A DNA stretch of 64,000 nt from Erythroxylum novogranatense (Eukaryota > Streptophyta > Magnoliopsida > Malpighiales > Erythroxylaceae). The position numbers and the translations under genes are program-made. Numbering within the stretch: position 1 is the stretch's first letter; each line of letters begins with the position of its first letter. The notes under the pieces are model-generated. The model did no database searches and was not told the origin of the DNA. It was given only the letters and a program-made list of their open reading frames with translations. Of the stretch, positions 25,166-35,925 are shown in pieces. The stretch spans positions 82,138,964-82,202,963 of the forward strand of contig CM057228.1 in NCBI GenBank assembly GCA_029891385.1, read 5' to 3'.

Positions 25166-25184
25166 AAAAAAAAATCTGATAATG

Positions 25185-25917
25185 GAAGACTCATTAGGGA
25201 GATAATTTTGAGGACGACCATGAATAAGTTAAAATAAATTAAAGATAATTTAAATTTCAGTAAATTAAGGACTTTAATTTGTCATATTAGAGCTAATTAA
25301 ATTAAATTAAATTAATTTAATTTAAAATTAATTGAAATTAATCAAATTTACTAAAAACAAAATATATTTAATAGACATGGTTTAAGTTGGATAGATTCTA
25401 CAGTGCTACGTGGACCAAAAGTTTATTAAAAGATATAACTCCATTTTCCTTTTCTTTTACAGAGAGTTGAATTTAAATATTGACTATGAATATTTAAAAT
25501 TATTAAGTTTCATTTTAAAATATTATATTTTAATGGAAACGTTGAGCCCGGTTATTTTTGTCTTCAAATACTTTTAAAATGTTAGAGTTTTTTAATATTT
25601 TGAAATATTTAAATATAAGTTAAATTTTTAGTAAAAATATAAATATTCAATTAAACCATTTTATAGACTTGTGTTTTAGTGCAAATATTATAATCAGGAG
25701 GAAGATGAAAATATCAACAAAGATGCCCATGTAAAGCTTCAAACACGGAGATGTGTCAAAATACCTAAACCTGGAATTGCTCAATAATTATAGCCTCGAC
25801 CACAAATGGATTTTACCTTTTGAGTGTAAAAGGAAGATTGGATATATTTGCACCAAAATATATAAGAGTTCTTCTAAGAAATGCAAATAGGTTAATGTCT
25901 TATAGGCTAAAGAAATA
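25185..25917. other. AT-rich spacer between LINE and fucosidase gene
   Basis: The spacer is very AT-rich, with repeated AATTAAATT runs at about 25250-25340. I see no gene, RNA gene or element signature. It probably includes the region just beyond the 3' end of the GH95 gene. Confidence 0.6.
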
Positions 25918-25923
25918 TTTATT
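25918..25923 (-). promoter_or_regulatory. Candidate poly(A) signal for the GH95 gene
   Basis: AATAAA on the minus strand lies about 55 bases past the stop codon of the fucosidase gene. Plant poly(A) signals are loose, so this is a candidate only. Confidence 0.45.
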
Positions 25924-25975
25924 TGATTCTACCTGAAAATGAAAATCTGCATGATCTCAGAGGTCCAGGCGGCAG

Positions 25976-28900
25976 TCAGAATGACAAAGAGAGAGCATTG
26001 GTGTTAATGCAGCTCAACTCTCGGTTGAATGTGTAAACTCTGCCAACTGATATGGTTGCATTCACCACAGTTCCTCTATAATGCAAACGTCTAACAGAAT
26101 TCTGGGTTTTGGACCACATACCAACTTCGTCAAGATCACCTTCTTTCCAAGATATGCTGATTGTAACGTCTCCCCGAGCTTTCAATCCTTTTACGCAGCC
26201 ATTGGGCCACTTATAGGTGGGGAGAGCAGGGAGTAAATAGATGTCATTTAAAGTACTCTGGACTATCATCTCAGCAACAGCCGCAGGAAATCTGGGTCAC
26301 AAAAGGATTTCCTAACCATTTCTGCTTTAATGAGAAATCTTTGATCAAAAACTCAATGATGTTGCTTACCCGAAGTTTCCATCAATCTGAAAAGGTGGGT
26401 GTGCTACAAACAAGTTGCTATACAGGCCACCTTCAAAGGCAGCTTCATGCTCTGGATCTATAAGGACGATTAAATGTTTGAGCATCCGATATGCGTGTTC
26501 ACTGTTACGAAGACGTGCCCAAACTGCAGCTTTCCATGTTGTCGACCATCCAGGACCCTCTATTCCTGTTTCAACAATTTGTGTTAATATTTAGGCACAT
26601 TCAGCATGGCTCGAACACACAACAACGCACCTCTTTTATAAAGAGTGTATTCTGCAGCTTTACAAAGGTCTGGATTCTTGTCAATAGTTATAGTATGACC
26701 TGGAAAAATACCGAAGAGGTGGGATATATGTCGATGATGAACCTCAGGATCCTCAAAATCCTCTGCCTGCCAAAATTCTTCTATTGATTGTAGTCAATCC
26801 CCTTTTGAAGTAATTTTTTAAGGGGGGGAAAAAAAGAACAGAAGCTTATATACCCATTCCATAACTGAACCATCTCTAGCAATGGTTGTTGGTCGAAGCC
26901 TAGGTTGAGCCCTGCGAATCTTTTGAATTAGTGGATCATCACTTCTTCCCAAAACCTGTTTCAAAGTAATAAAAAGACATGAACCCATTTTACTACTAAA
27001 GTCAAAAAACGACAAGAGGTAGGCATACCTCGGCAGCAGAAACCATTGAAGAGAATAGTTCTCTTATGATGGACATGTCCATGGTTGTTGAGTAGCTAAC
27101 TGCAGCATGTTGACCATCTGGAGCAATGAACGCATGCTCAGGAGAAGTCGATGGATTGGTCTCCAGCAATTGTTCTCGCCCATCAATCAACCAGTCCAGG
27201 AGAAATGTGACACATCCTTCCAACAAAGGATATGCCTTATTTTCCAGAAAATCCTGATGGTGGAACTTTCCTAAATTAGAATCCAGCGTGTAGTGGATCG
27301 GATAAATGTGTTACTAAAAAGAAGAATAAGCATCTTACTTTGTCCATGGTGTAAAGATAATGCTCCCACAAATGCGTAGTGAGCCAGGCTCCACCCATAG
27401 GCCACATAGCCCAGACAGGGTCACCTCGATTTGATGTTGTTTTTCCCCACACGTCAGTTACGTGATGTGTAAGCCAGCCGTTTGCTTCATAATTCACCTT
27501 TTGACATCCAGTAAATAGACAGTGAGTTTCAATTGTTGCCACTTACCAAAAATGGCCTGGCACTTGCTTTTGCAGCAATGAGTTTCAATCAGTCACCAAA
27601 AATGGTACGGTACTTACTTTTGCAGTCTTACTCCCGTTGACTGACAGAATGGAGAGGAAGTCAAACAAAGGCTCTTGGCACTCTCGGAGATTGCAAGGAA
27701 GTGAAGGCCAGTAATTCATTTCTGTGTTTATGTTTATGTGCGGACTGGCGCTGCAATAATAAACAACACCAATTTCCATCAATCACTTACTGCACAAAAA
27801 GTAGATATATATATATATATACACATGTATGTATTTATATGTATTTTTTTAAAAGAGATAGCTTAAATGTCAAAAGGCAATCTACAATAGTTATCAAATT
27901 CTAAAACCGAGCACAACATTTGTGACGTTGAAGAGGGCAGAAAGAGAACATGACATACTCCCATGCTGGGTGGAGCTCCGCGCTCCATATACCCTGCAGA
28001 TTGGCCACCTGGGTTCCAGGCCTGGAACAAGAAATAAGTAGATATCGACCAAACTGGAATAATAGCTCAACCAAGGATGGATCTTCATCTGTTTGAAACG
28101 ATTTCACCCTCTGTGCTGTTGAAACTGAGTTCTTGTTCTTCCCGCTTTTTGATAGCTGAATTGACATCCGATGGAAAAGGCTTTGATAATCATCCGTATG
28201 ATGCAAGTGTAAATCATCGTACGACAGATTACTTATTGACTTGATCTGGAACAAGCAATCTGTAGTAGGTATCTTCGGGGAATCTTCCGGTTTAGTGAAT
28301 GGCCCATCAAAAGAAGAAGAAGCCACTATACGCAACACGGCCCAATCTGAACCTTCTACCTTCAACATCCTGTCATCCAAAACACGTATCACTCCCGAGT
28401 CCTCACTTATCTGTATATCAATAACTGCAGAGAACTGAATTCCCTTTGGATCGTCATTCCGATGCTCCTGGGAAGACATCCTTTTGCCAGGACAACTTCC
28501 TTCCAGTATCATCTGATTGTGGCCCTTTGTGTGTGTACGATGATTCAGTAAGCTGTCCAGAGACAGGGTAAAAGTCACGGACCCCCTTTTGTTCCCGGAA
28601 ATCTTTGTCGCAATTACTTGACTAGGATTTGAAGCAAAATGTTCCCTTGTGTATTCTACGTCGCCGACACAATATTTTACTCTTGATGTTGCAGTATCCA
28701 AGTCAAGTTCTCGAGTGTATGAACCCTCATCATACTTGAGATGCGAGTCATCAAATTGTAGCTTGAGGTCACCAAGTGGTAGGTAGGTCTAGAATACAAG
28801 GAGAAACGCCATCAGTAATACATGCAAAAAACAAAAGCATGCAGCGCAACAATTTCAAAATGGAAAATAGGATAAGGCACAAATCTAGTAGAAGCAATTC

Positions 28901-29778
28901 CTGCAAAATATGAATGCACTAGGTAACAGAAATACCATCATATTCTGCTTTTCGGCCTTTTTCTGAGATATTAACTATCAAACTCATTGATCTTTGATCA
29001 AGAGTACAGTTTTGTATTCTTAAGAGCACTACTAACCTTACAACGTAAGTAAATAACTCTTATGTTTAGCATCCCCCTAATTCTAATAAATGTACCACAT
29101 TAGATAAATTATGAGTAAACTATGCAATTGAACATCTCTTATCATTTCGCACTTCAAATCAGAGCTTGTCCACATTAAATGTACCACATTAGATAAATTA
29201 TGAGTAAACAAAAGGGAAGGTAGCAATATAAATTTGAAGAAGATGCACACATCTGTAGGTTTATCTGAGAGCTTATATGCTTCTTTAGTGGCTTCACCGT
29301 ACTTTCCCTCATCAACAAGCTTTCTCACCACTTGCAAGGTCTGTGGACTTCTTGGGTTAATATAGTCTTGAGGCACGCCAGTCCACAACGTGTCCTCTAT
29401 CCAAATAAAATAAGACAGCTTATAATTAAGCAGTGAGAAGAAGCCAAATTTACGTAAACTATTGTCACACGAAACCTGAAAAAAAAAACTGAAGAAATAT
29501 GAAACGTGGACTCTAAAAGCTCGAAACTCTCTCTACATAAGAAAAACTCAATTCTCATTACCGTTAAGCTGAATAAGTTCAGATGCAACACCGCCCCAAA
29601 TCATAGCACCAAGACGGCCGTTTCCAATGGGAATCGCGTCGGTCCAGTGTGGCGCTGGACGTTCAAAAACAACCTTCAAAGGTCGAGAACTCTCGCAGTC
29701 CCCAGCCGACGAGCTCGGACTCCAAACATCCTTCTCCATCGGACGCCGCACAACAACCCACCCTTCAGCCTCCATCAT
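25976..29778 (-). CDS. FUC95A: Alpha-L-fucosidase 2, glycoside hydrolase family 95 (AXY8/FUC95A-like)
   Basis: This family removes alpha-1,2-linked fucose from plant cell-wall glycans; Arabidopsis AXY8 trims xyloglucan in the apoplast. Ten exons (minus strand): 29778-29562, 29396-29251, 28788-27959, 27750-27618, 27497-27339, 27253-27029, 26955-26854, 26766-26631, 26565-26370, 26291-25976. All introns are GT-AG and phases agree, giving 819 codons with TGA at 25976. Landmarks are WTDAIPIGNGRLGA (about 46-59), the Asn pair in SPHININ (404, 406), Glu in TSPEH (534) and Asp in FQIDGNFG (711); these match the Asn, acid and Asp sites known in bacterial GH95. The start is the first in-frame ATG (MMEAEGW). 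An upstream TTG would add 27 codons. I see no clear signal peptide. The usual IDANFG reads IDGNFG. Confidence 0.95.
27804..27822. repeat. (TA)n microsatellite in intron 3 of the GH95 gene
   Basis: A short run of TA dinucleotides lies inside the intron between exons 3 and 4. Confidence 0.95.
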
Positions 29779-29907
29779 CTCTAAGCCTCCCTTTACAAGC
29801 ACGGACGACTTTGTAAAGATGTTTTGTCGGTGGGTAACGTGGGAATGAGATATGAGCAAGTAGGTTAAAGAGTGAAAGACAGCGACGTGAAGGAGAGTGT
29901 CTCTGGC

Positions 29908-29913
29908 TTTATA
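29908..29913 (-). promoter_or_regulatory. TATA box of the GH95 gene
   Basis: The minus strand reads CTATAAAGCC, with TATAAA about 130 bases before the chosen ATG. This places transcription start near 29880 and leaves a leader of about 100 bases with no ATG. Confidence 0.6.
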
Positions 29914-30344
29914 GTTGAATTAAATGATGTGATTACGCAATGAATGATTTATGGCATTACGTGAAGCGTATAAGGAATCCACAAATTGTATAACTATACG
30001 TGTTTGATGTCATGTAATATTTAATAACATAATTTAAATATTTCGTTTGGCTTAACTGAAGTCGCGGATCTGAACTGTCCTCATGTATGCAACCGTTTAA
30101 AATTTGGGATCAGAATTTTGACTCTCACAAAAGACTTACATGACTCGAGTGAGGATTAGTCTGAGAGTAGATAGCTTAAATATGTCTTTTCATAATTGAG
30201 ACCCTCCTAAAATATTCGTACGGCTTAACTGAAGTCGCGGATTTGAACTGTCCTCATGTATGCAACCGTTTAAAACTTGGGGATTTCTCTCATCTAGTTC
30301 CGTGTGGTAATAGATCTTATAAGTAGAGAATTCAATCATTATTT
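29914..30344. other. Upstream region of the GH95 gene
   Basis: No gene is seen. It contains the 60-bp direct repeat listed separately. It lies between the TATA box and a truncated gypsy element, so any distal promoter of the fucosidase gene must be here or overlap the element. Confidence 0.5.
30049..30281. repeat. 60-bp direct repeat, copies 173 bp apart
   Basis: Positions 30049-30108 and 30222-30281 match at all but about three bases; both start GGCTTAACTGAAGTCGCGGA. The sequence between them is unrelated. Confidence 0.9.
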
Positions 30345-31992
30345 AGCCTAGTTCCTTAACTAGAATGGAAATAGTCTCAATCTAACTGCAACATTAATGG
30401 CACCATTGATATTAAAGGTCTCATATATCTCTAGAAAATTGACTATATGTGTATTGGGATCCTCATACTATAACTTATCAAACTGTTGTATAAAAATGTT
30501 TAGTTTAATATCAAAGTTGTTGGTAGTAATAATTGGCCTCTTAACGCTAGACATTGTCCGATTCAATTTTTGCTTAATATAATCAAACATTTTCCTCAAT
30601 TGGTCTGCCATGATTTCCAAAATTTCAACCTTAATTTGGCATTCTAATTCCTCTATCTATTGATCTAGCTCTACCTCTTTAAATTAGGTCGTTCAAAGAT
30701 TTCTAATAATTATCCTCTCAATTTCTTAATATTCTTTAACCAAATTAGATGAATTTCATTAGGTCATAAACTAACCTAAAGACCTACAAAGTAACAAAAA
30801 ACTTGAGTCAACAAAATAACTCCTAATATTATAGTCTCCAATAATAGCCCCAAAAACTTGATACACAGAATCCTACCCCATAGATCTACAAAGTCAAGTG
30901 CATTTATTGAACCATAGTATAGTATTAGTGAGTGTCGAGTGTTGATTACACAGGGATTATAATTACTAGTAGTTACCTCTTTCTTATTATGTAGCCGAAA
31001 AATAAGGTGATGATTTAATTAAAGAAATAAAATTAAACTAAAGTTTAATACACCTAATATTTAAGAACAAAAATTACAAGAATCTACCTTCAATTATACT
31101 AAGTCTAATCATAAATTAGGTTTCTCAACCTTAATTTATGAAATCATGCATGAATTAGTATTCCAAAATATCAATTCAATAAATAATTAGAAAACATAAT
31201 TGAATCCAAGGAATCAAATATCAAATTGCATTAAATAAAGAGTCAAATAATAAAATCCATCCCAAAGTTCATCCTACCTAAGACTAAACAAATTTAGTTC
31301 ATAAAAACATAAAAGATAACAAAGATTTTAGAAGAACTAAAAATAAGAGAATTCATGATAAACCCTCTTTTCTTTAATAAATCTACTGAAACTTTAATGG
31401 AAATATATTCTCTATTATGATATTTGAGTCAATATTCACATCTCTACAACTTTGGGGTTCAAAAGTGTGTCAAAAATTTATACTCCATAAAATTTCCTTT
31501 AATTTTTTCCTTGTATTCTTTGAAACATATAATTATACACTAGATATAGTCACCGAACACAAGTGTGTTCCTGCTTGTGTCTCAATCTTACTCAAACACT
31601 TAACAATCGTGTAGAGATAAAAGTTCAAGGCATTGACATAGTCTAGAAATGACCCAACATAATCGTGACCAACACAAAATGGACAAAACATTTTCAATAA
31701 ATTTGTACATGTCCATATCAAAGTGATAATAACAATTATTTGCAAACATGATCATAGGGACTTACACGATCACAAACGTGACTGTGTTCACCCCTGTGTC
31801 CTTTAAGAGCAACTTTAATTCTTTAATTTTTGCCTCAATTCTACCTATTTTTGCTCCTTTCGATCCATGAAAATAATTAAGACCTGAAAACAACAAAGGA
31901 AAGAATAAGTATCAAAAACAATAAAACTCTCAAATAAGCAAGTAAAATTCACTAAACATGGGAGTTAAATATAGTCTATTAACAATTTATCA
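30345..31992 (-). mobile_element. Ty3-gypsy element of Athila/Tat type, 5' LTR, leader and gag start only
   Basis: On the minus strand the LTR begins TGATAAATTG at 31992 and ends GTGTATCA at 30859 (1,134 bp). A degenerate form of the Athila/Tat primer region follows (AAGTTTTTGGGGC, where the family has AAGTTTTTGGCGCC). After a leader, a gag start lies at 30611-30363. The LTR carries the conserved block TTTTCAGGTCTTAATTATTT seen in this lineage. The rest of the element is missing to the left. Confidence 0.75.
30363..30611 (-). pseudogene. gag: Athila/Tat gag N-terminal remnant
   Basis: It starts at ATG 30611 (MADQLRKMFDYIKQ). After one stop it reads EDPNTHIVNFLEIYETFNI and VRLRLFPF, which matches the retrotransposon gag pattern EDP..HL..FLEI....K.NG....A.RLRLFPFSL of the Athila/Tat group. 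The match ends at about 30363, where the element is truncated. Only about 80 codons remain. Confidence 0.78.
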
Positions 31993-33376
31993 GTTACCCT
32001 AGAAGAAATATAGTCATTTTAATTTTCCTTCTCTTAGATAAGACATTTCAGCATGATGGCTTCAATGTCAGGTTCTTTCAAGCTACATGGGGTTAAGCTA
32101 GCTTAATGGTGATAAACACAGTTTTATAATTCTTCAAAAATGGAATATTACTAACTAAGATGAAAAAACATATTTTTTGTCCCTAATTTTTATAATCCCA
32201 TTACTATCAATAAATATAGATCAATTTTGTGTTGCAATGTCATCTATAAGTTCATATCAAAGATATTTACAAATAGGGTGAAAATAACTCATTTTAACAT
32301 TATTAGTCCCAGCTAAGGTGTACCTATGAGTAAGAGAAGTATTGGGGATAACATCATAATAGCACAGGAACTATTCAGAGGTTACTACTATAATAAATCT
32401 ATCAATAACGGTGTTTTTAAAATTGATTTCATTATAAATGTGGTAAATTGGGAATCTTCTAACTCTCCTTTGTTGATGGCCTTCTCATGCTTTATATAGC
32501 AGATCCTACATAAAGCAATAAGGTCATTACCTATTTAAAAACCTTTAAACATGTTTCAGTTTTGAGCTTCAGCCATTTGTAGAGCTCCTTTTATATGTCT
32601 TCCTTTTCTCAATCCAATATAAGTCCACTAGTCTCCTTTATGGGATTGAGAGCTCAACTCCCTCCATTCAAGTACTTTAGGATTTCAATATCAACCAAAA
32701 TACTTAATGTTATAGATTGCTTCCCTCTAATCAACTTCATTAAAGAAAATTCCTATCATATTGCAACAAACTCTTATCTTATAATGGTAGGTTATAATTA
32801 TCCATTTCTATTTTTAGCAACATTCACTTATACTGGTGTTCATATCTTGCTCTTCTTAAGGGGGTCATGAAAAAGATAGATAAACTAGTTAAATACTTCA
32901 TTTAGACTAAAGCAAACAACAATATTAGACCTTCAATAGTGGAGTACACTCTACATCCAAGACAACAAGGAGGACTAGGCTTAACTTCTATTTAAAGAAT
33001 GTATAGGATACTTATGGAAAAGAGGATGTGGAGGATTTGCATAGAAAGGGAAAGTATTTAGATTAAGTAGGTTCACACTTATCAGTAAAGGTATGAAAGC
33101 ATTTAGACTGAGAATTAAATGGTCTCAATCCTACATTTTACAAAGATATTAATCATAAGTTCTTTAACACAATCCTATGTAAAGTATAAAATACGTATTA
33201 AGGAAATAATAGACTTTTGGTTTGATAATTTTGATACTCTATGCAATTTATATCATCTGCGAGACTCCCACACTTTTAAAGTTGTTGTTCCTGTTAATAC
33301 CAGGGTCCAATTATTCATGATAAATGGGAATTGTAGCTAGCTGTTCCACTCTTTTAGAGAATTTCATGACATAATT

Positions 33377-33713
33377 CACAATAATCCTAGGTACTCACCT
33401 AATTTTATTGCTCTTAGCTATATACATTGGTCTAAGGATAAATCATTAATATTCACCACTGCCTCCTACAAGAAACTTCTCTTAGATACCAGCTATTAGG
33501 AATGCTTGCTTTAGTTTGGTTTAGGACACTAATATATCTCCTTCACAATAATCCTAGGTACTCACCTGATTTTATTGCTCTTAGCTATATACACTGGTCT
33601 AAGGATAAATCATTAATATTTACCACTGCCTCCTACAAGAAACTTTTCTCAGACACCAATTGTTAGGAATACTTGCTTTAGTTTGGTTTAGGACACTAAT
33701 ATATCTCCGTCAC
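33377..33713 (+). repeat. 167-bp tandem duplication in the second LINE
   Basis: Copies at 33377-33543 and 33544-33710 start with CACAATAATCCTAGGTACTC and differ at about ten positions. They fall in the 3' part of ORF2 after the reverse transcriptase. Confidence 0.92.
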
Positions 33714-33830
33714 ACTTCTTATTATGGTTAGGTGCTTCTCAAAGAATGGCTACCTTGTTTGGAGAGATTACTTATAAAATATAATCTAAACTATGCTCTA
33801 AAATATCTTTATAAGCTCATAACTTATGTA

Positions 33831-34597
33831 CAATAAAACCTCTATAAATTAATATTATTGGGATCATGATATTTATTATTTTATAGAGATATTAATTAAT
33901 CGATAAATTAATATTTATTAATTTAAAGAGATTTTGTAATTGATTGAAGTTAAATTTTGATTACATTAAAAGTATTGTATATTAGAAAATTCATGTTTCA
34001 TATTAATTGAATGAATCTAAAACATAGATTTATTGTACATAATATTAATGAAAACTAATAAATAATGTTCATTGTTTCTTAATAATTAAGTATTATTCAT
34101 TGTATTTTTACTAAAACATTCAATGTAAATATGTATGTATGGTGGAGATAGAAAATACTTTATAAACAAGATAGAAAACTTTTTGAAACCGCACCCAACA
34201 ATGGCTCCTCATCTAAAAGGTGTCATGAAATCAACAATGACGGATCAAATACGCAAAAAATTATGTGAGTATAAGAGAGATCATTCGACGTGCACTCAAA
34301 AAGATTTGTAGTTATGGCTTGAAGAAAAGTTTCATTTGAAAGTTAGTCAAGGTATAAACAACACTAAAATCATATTTCACTAAATTGTCTTAGTTATATT
34401 TGTGTAAGTTTATATAATTATTAATTTATGATATTAATGGGACCCTATATTTACATAGGGGTATTTTAAAAATATATTATCTTATTATCTTATCGAAATT
34501 TGTTAAATTTTCAACTAGCTCAAGTCAAGATCGGAGAAATTTATTATCTTAAAGAATTGATTAATTTATCGAGTATCAATTTAAAGAGATTCTACTA
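33831..34597 (+). mobile_element. Pogo-like DNA transposon (Lemi1/Emigrant type), degenerate
   Basis: The left end CAATAAAACCTCTATAAATT differs by one base from the plant pogo terminus as I recall it (CAGTAAAACCTC...). The right end, read inverted, is TAGTAGAATCTCTTTAAATT. TA flanks both ends (33829-33830 and 34598-34599), the pogo/mariner target. An internal frame from ATG 34201 encodes the start of a CENP-B/Tigger-type helix-turn-helix (MTDQIRKKLCEYKRDH, LWLEEKFHLKVSQG), broken by TAG at 34309. At 767 bp most of the transposase is missing. Confidence 0.85.
34201..34380 (+). pseudogene. Pogo-like transposase, DNA-binding N-terminus remnant
   Basis: ATG at 34201 opens about 36 codons up to TAG at 34309. 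The same frame then continues LWLEEKFHLKVSQG, as in the CENP-B N-terminal domain shared by plant pogo transposases. The DDE catalytic domain is absent. Complete proteins of this group cut and paste the element at TA targets. Confidence 0.78.
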
Positions 34598-35925
34598 TAG
34601 TAGTGTCCTATTTGTATTGGTGACTTATGTAAATGTGACCTGAAAGGAGGTCTTAAGTCATCATATGTTTGCTTTTGTTACTGATCACTACTTCTTTTTT
34701 ATTATAATGAATTTGCATATTTTCCAAGAATAATTGAAGAGAGTAGGGAAAAAGATAAACTTAATCTAATCTATAGTTATTTAACTAAATAATCTTTGGC
34801 CTATATCCACCCCCAACTCCATTTAAGAATGTTAGAGTAGTGCCTTAAAGGTAATCACCTTTAACGTGTTTTGTACAAAATTGTGTACAAACTTTATTTT
34901 CAATCATAAAGAAATGCATATTTCATTAATTCGGTGTTCATTATTTATGAATTGATATTGATCTATAAGCAAATTAATGAAGTCCATGATATTGACATAG
35001 CATGAAGGAAATCATTATGTGATCATACTACTGAGATTCCTATCATGTGCATTTATGTCAGTATCTAAATTATCCTTTGTGTAATATCGCATCACCGATG
35101 GGAAGGATAAATTGGTCATTTGGGATGGGTTAGGCAAGTGTAAATATACCTCGGTATGTTCATGCATCATATAGCCTCTATATAGATATGAATGGTAATT
35201 TTTGCACTTGCACATGCACATGATTGTACATGCATTCATGACATTTCCCGGCATATGTGTCTAAATGTAAATTTTTGTGAAATATGTGATAATTGTGTTT
35301 AAAAAATTGAATTGGAGTGATTTATGTTTATTTTACATTTTTAGGAAATTTTAGAAATTTTTCTGGAATTTTTCAGAGAAAATATCCGGACTGAAAAAAT
35401 TGCCAAGTGACAGACTAAGTGGACTTTCGGTACTGAAAATGACTGTCCAATGGTACTGGACTATTAGACATATGATTTTAGGAATTAGGAACTTTGAGCC
35501 ATTGAAATTTGGAGACAAATTGGACTAGAAATTAAATTGTTTTGGAAAGGAAATAATTGAATCCTTAAAAATAAGACAAGTGACAAGTGACACATGTCAC
35601 TGGCCTACTTCATCTTAAGATTAAGTGTTGTATAAATATCTTAACCTTGGAGCCTTACACAACACTCCAAATTAGCAAGAGTAAAAGGTGCTTTTAAATG
35701 AGATTTTCTCCTCTCATCTGTGGGTTCTTCTCCCTTCTTCTTCTCCTTTGGTCTTCTCCACTTATTCTAGCCTACTTGCTCTCTTCTCTTCTACCTTAAG
35801 TGTTTCCTTTCCATGTGTTGAAGCTTAAGCCTCCTACATCCCTTAAAAATGGTGATTTTCGTATAAGTGAAGTGAGGTGAAGGAATTGGTGTTAGTTGGA
35901 GAATTAAAGATTTGAAGTTTGTTAG

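Larger units (their letters stand above)
5628..25174 (+). mobile_element. L1-type LINE, interrupted by a copia element
   Basis: This is a non-LTR retrotransposon with two open reading frames, both broken. It ends in a 9-A tail (25166-25174). The 10-bp target duplication TCTGATAATG stands at 5618-5627 and again at 25175-25184, which fixes both ends. Removing the copia insertion and its duplicated GATAC (10345-23974) leaves about 5.9 kb, a normal full length for plant L1. The order is 5' leader, ORF1 (DUF4283 and CCHC knuckle), ORF2 (endonuclease, reverse transcriptase), interruption, then the ORF2 end with RNase H. Confidence 0.9.
31993..34829 (+). mobile_element. Second L1-type LINE, heavily degraded
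   Basis: Reverse transcriptase signature blocks are scattered over the plus strand in all three frames: PISCCNVIYKFISKIFTNRVK split by frameshifts (about 32210-32290), DNIIIAQELFRGYY (about 32350), later GGLGLTS (about 32970), VKYKIRIKEIIDFWFDN (about 33180-33230) and SKDKSLIFTTASYKK (about 33430). These follow plant L1 ORF2 order. No ORF1 or A tail is visible. A pogo-like transposon (33831-34597) lies inside; after it CPICIGD may be a late cysteine block of the same LINE. The ends are approximate. Confidence 0.72.

Noticed and set aside
26620..26645. Possible frameshift at the end of exon 8 of the GH95 gene
   Set aside because: Rechecking the bases at 26631-26640 shows that exon 8 is 136 bp and joins exon 9 in frame (YKRG, then IEGPGW). 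There is no break.
29779..29859. Upstream start for the GH95 protein at 29859
   Set aside because: The codon at 29857-29859 is TTG and no ATG precedes it in frame before the TATA box; the first ATG is at 29778.
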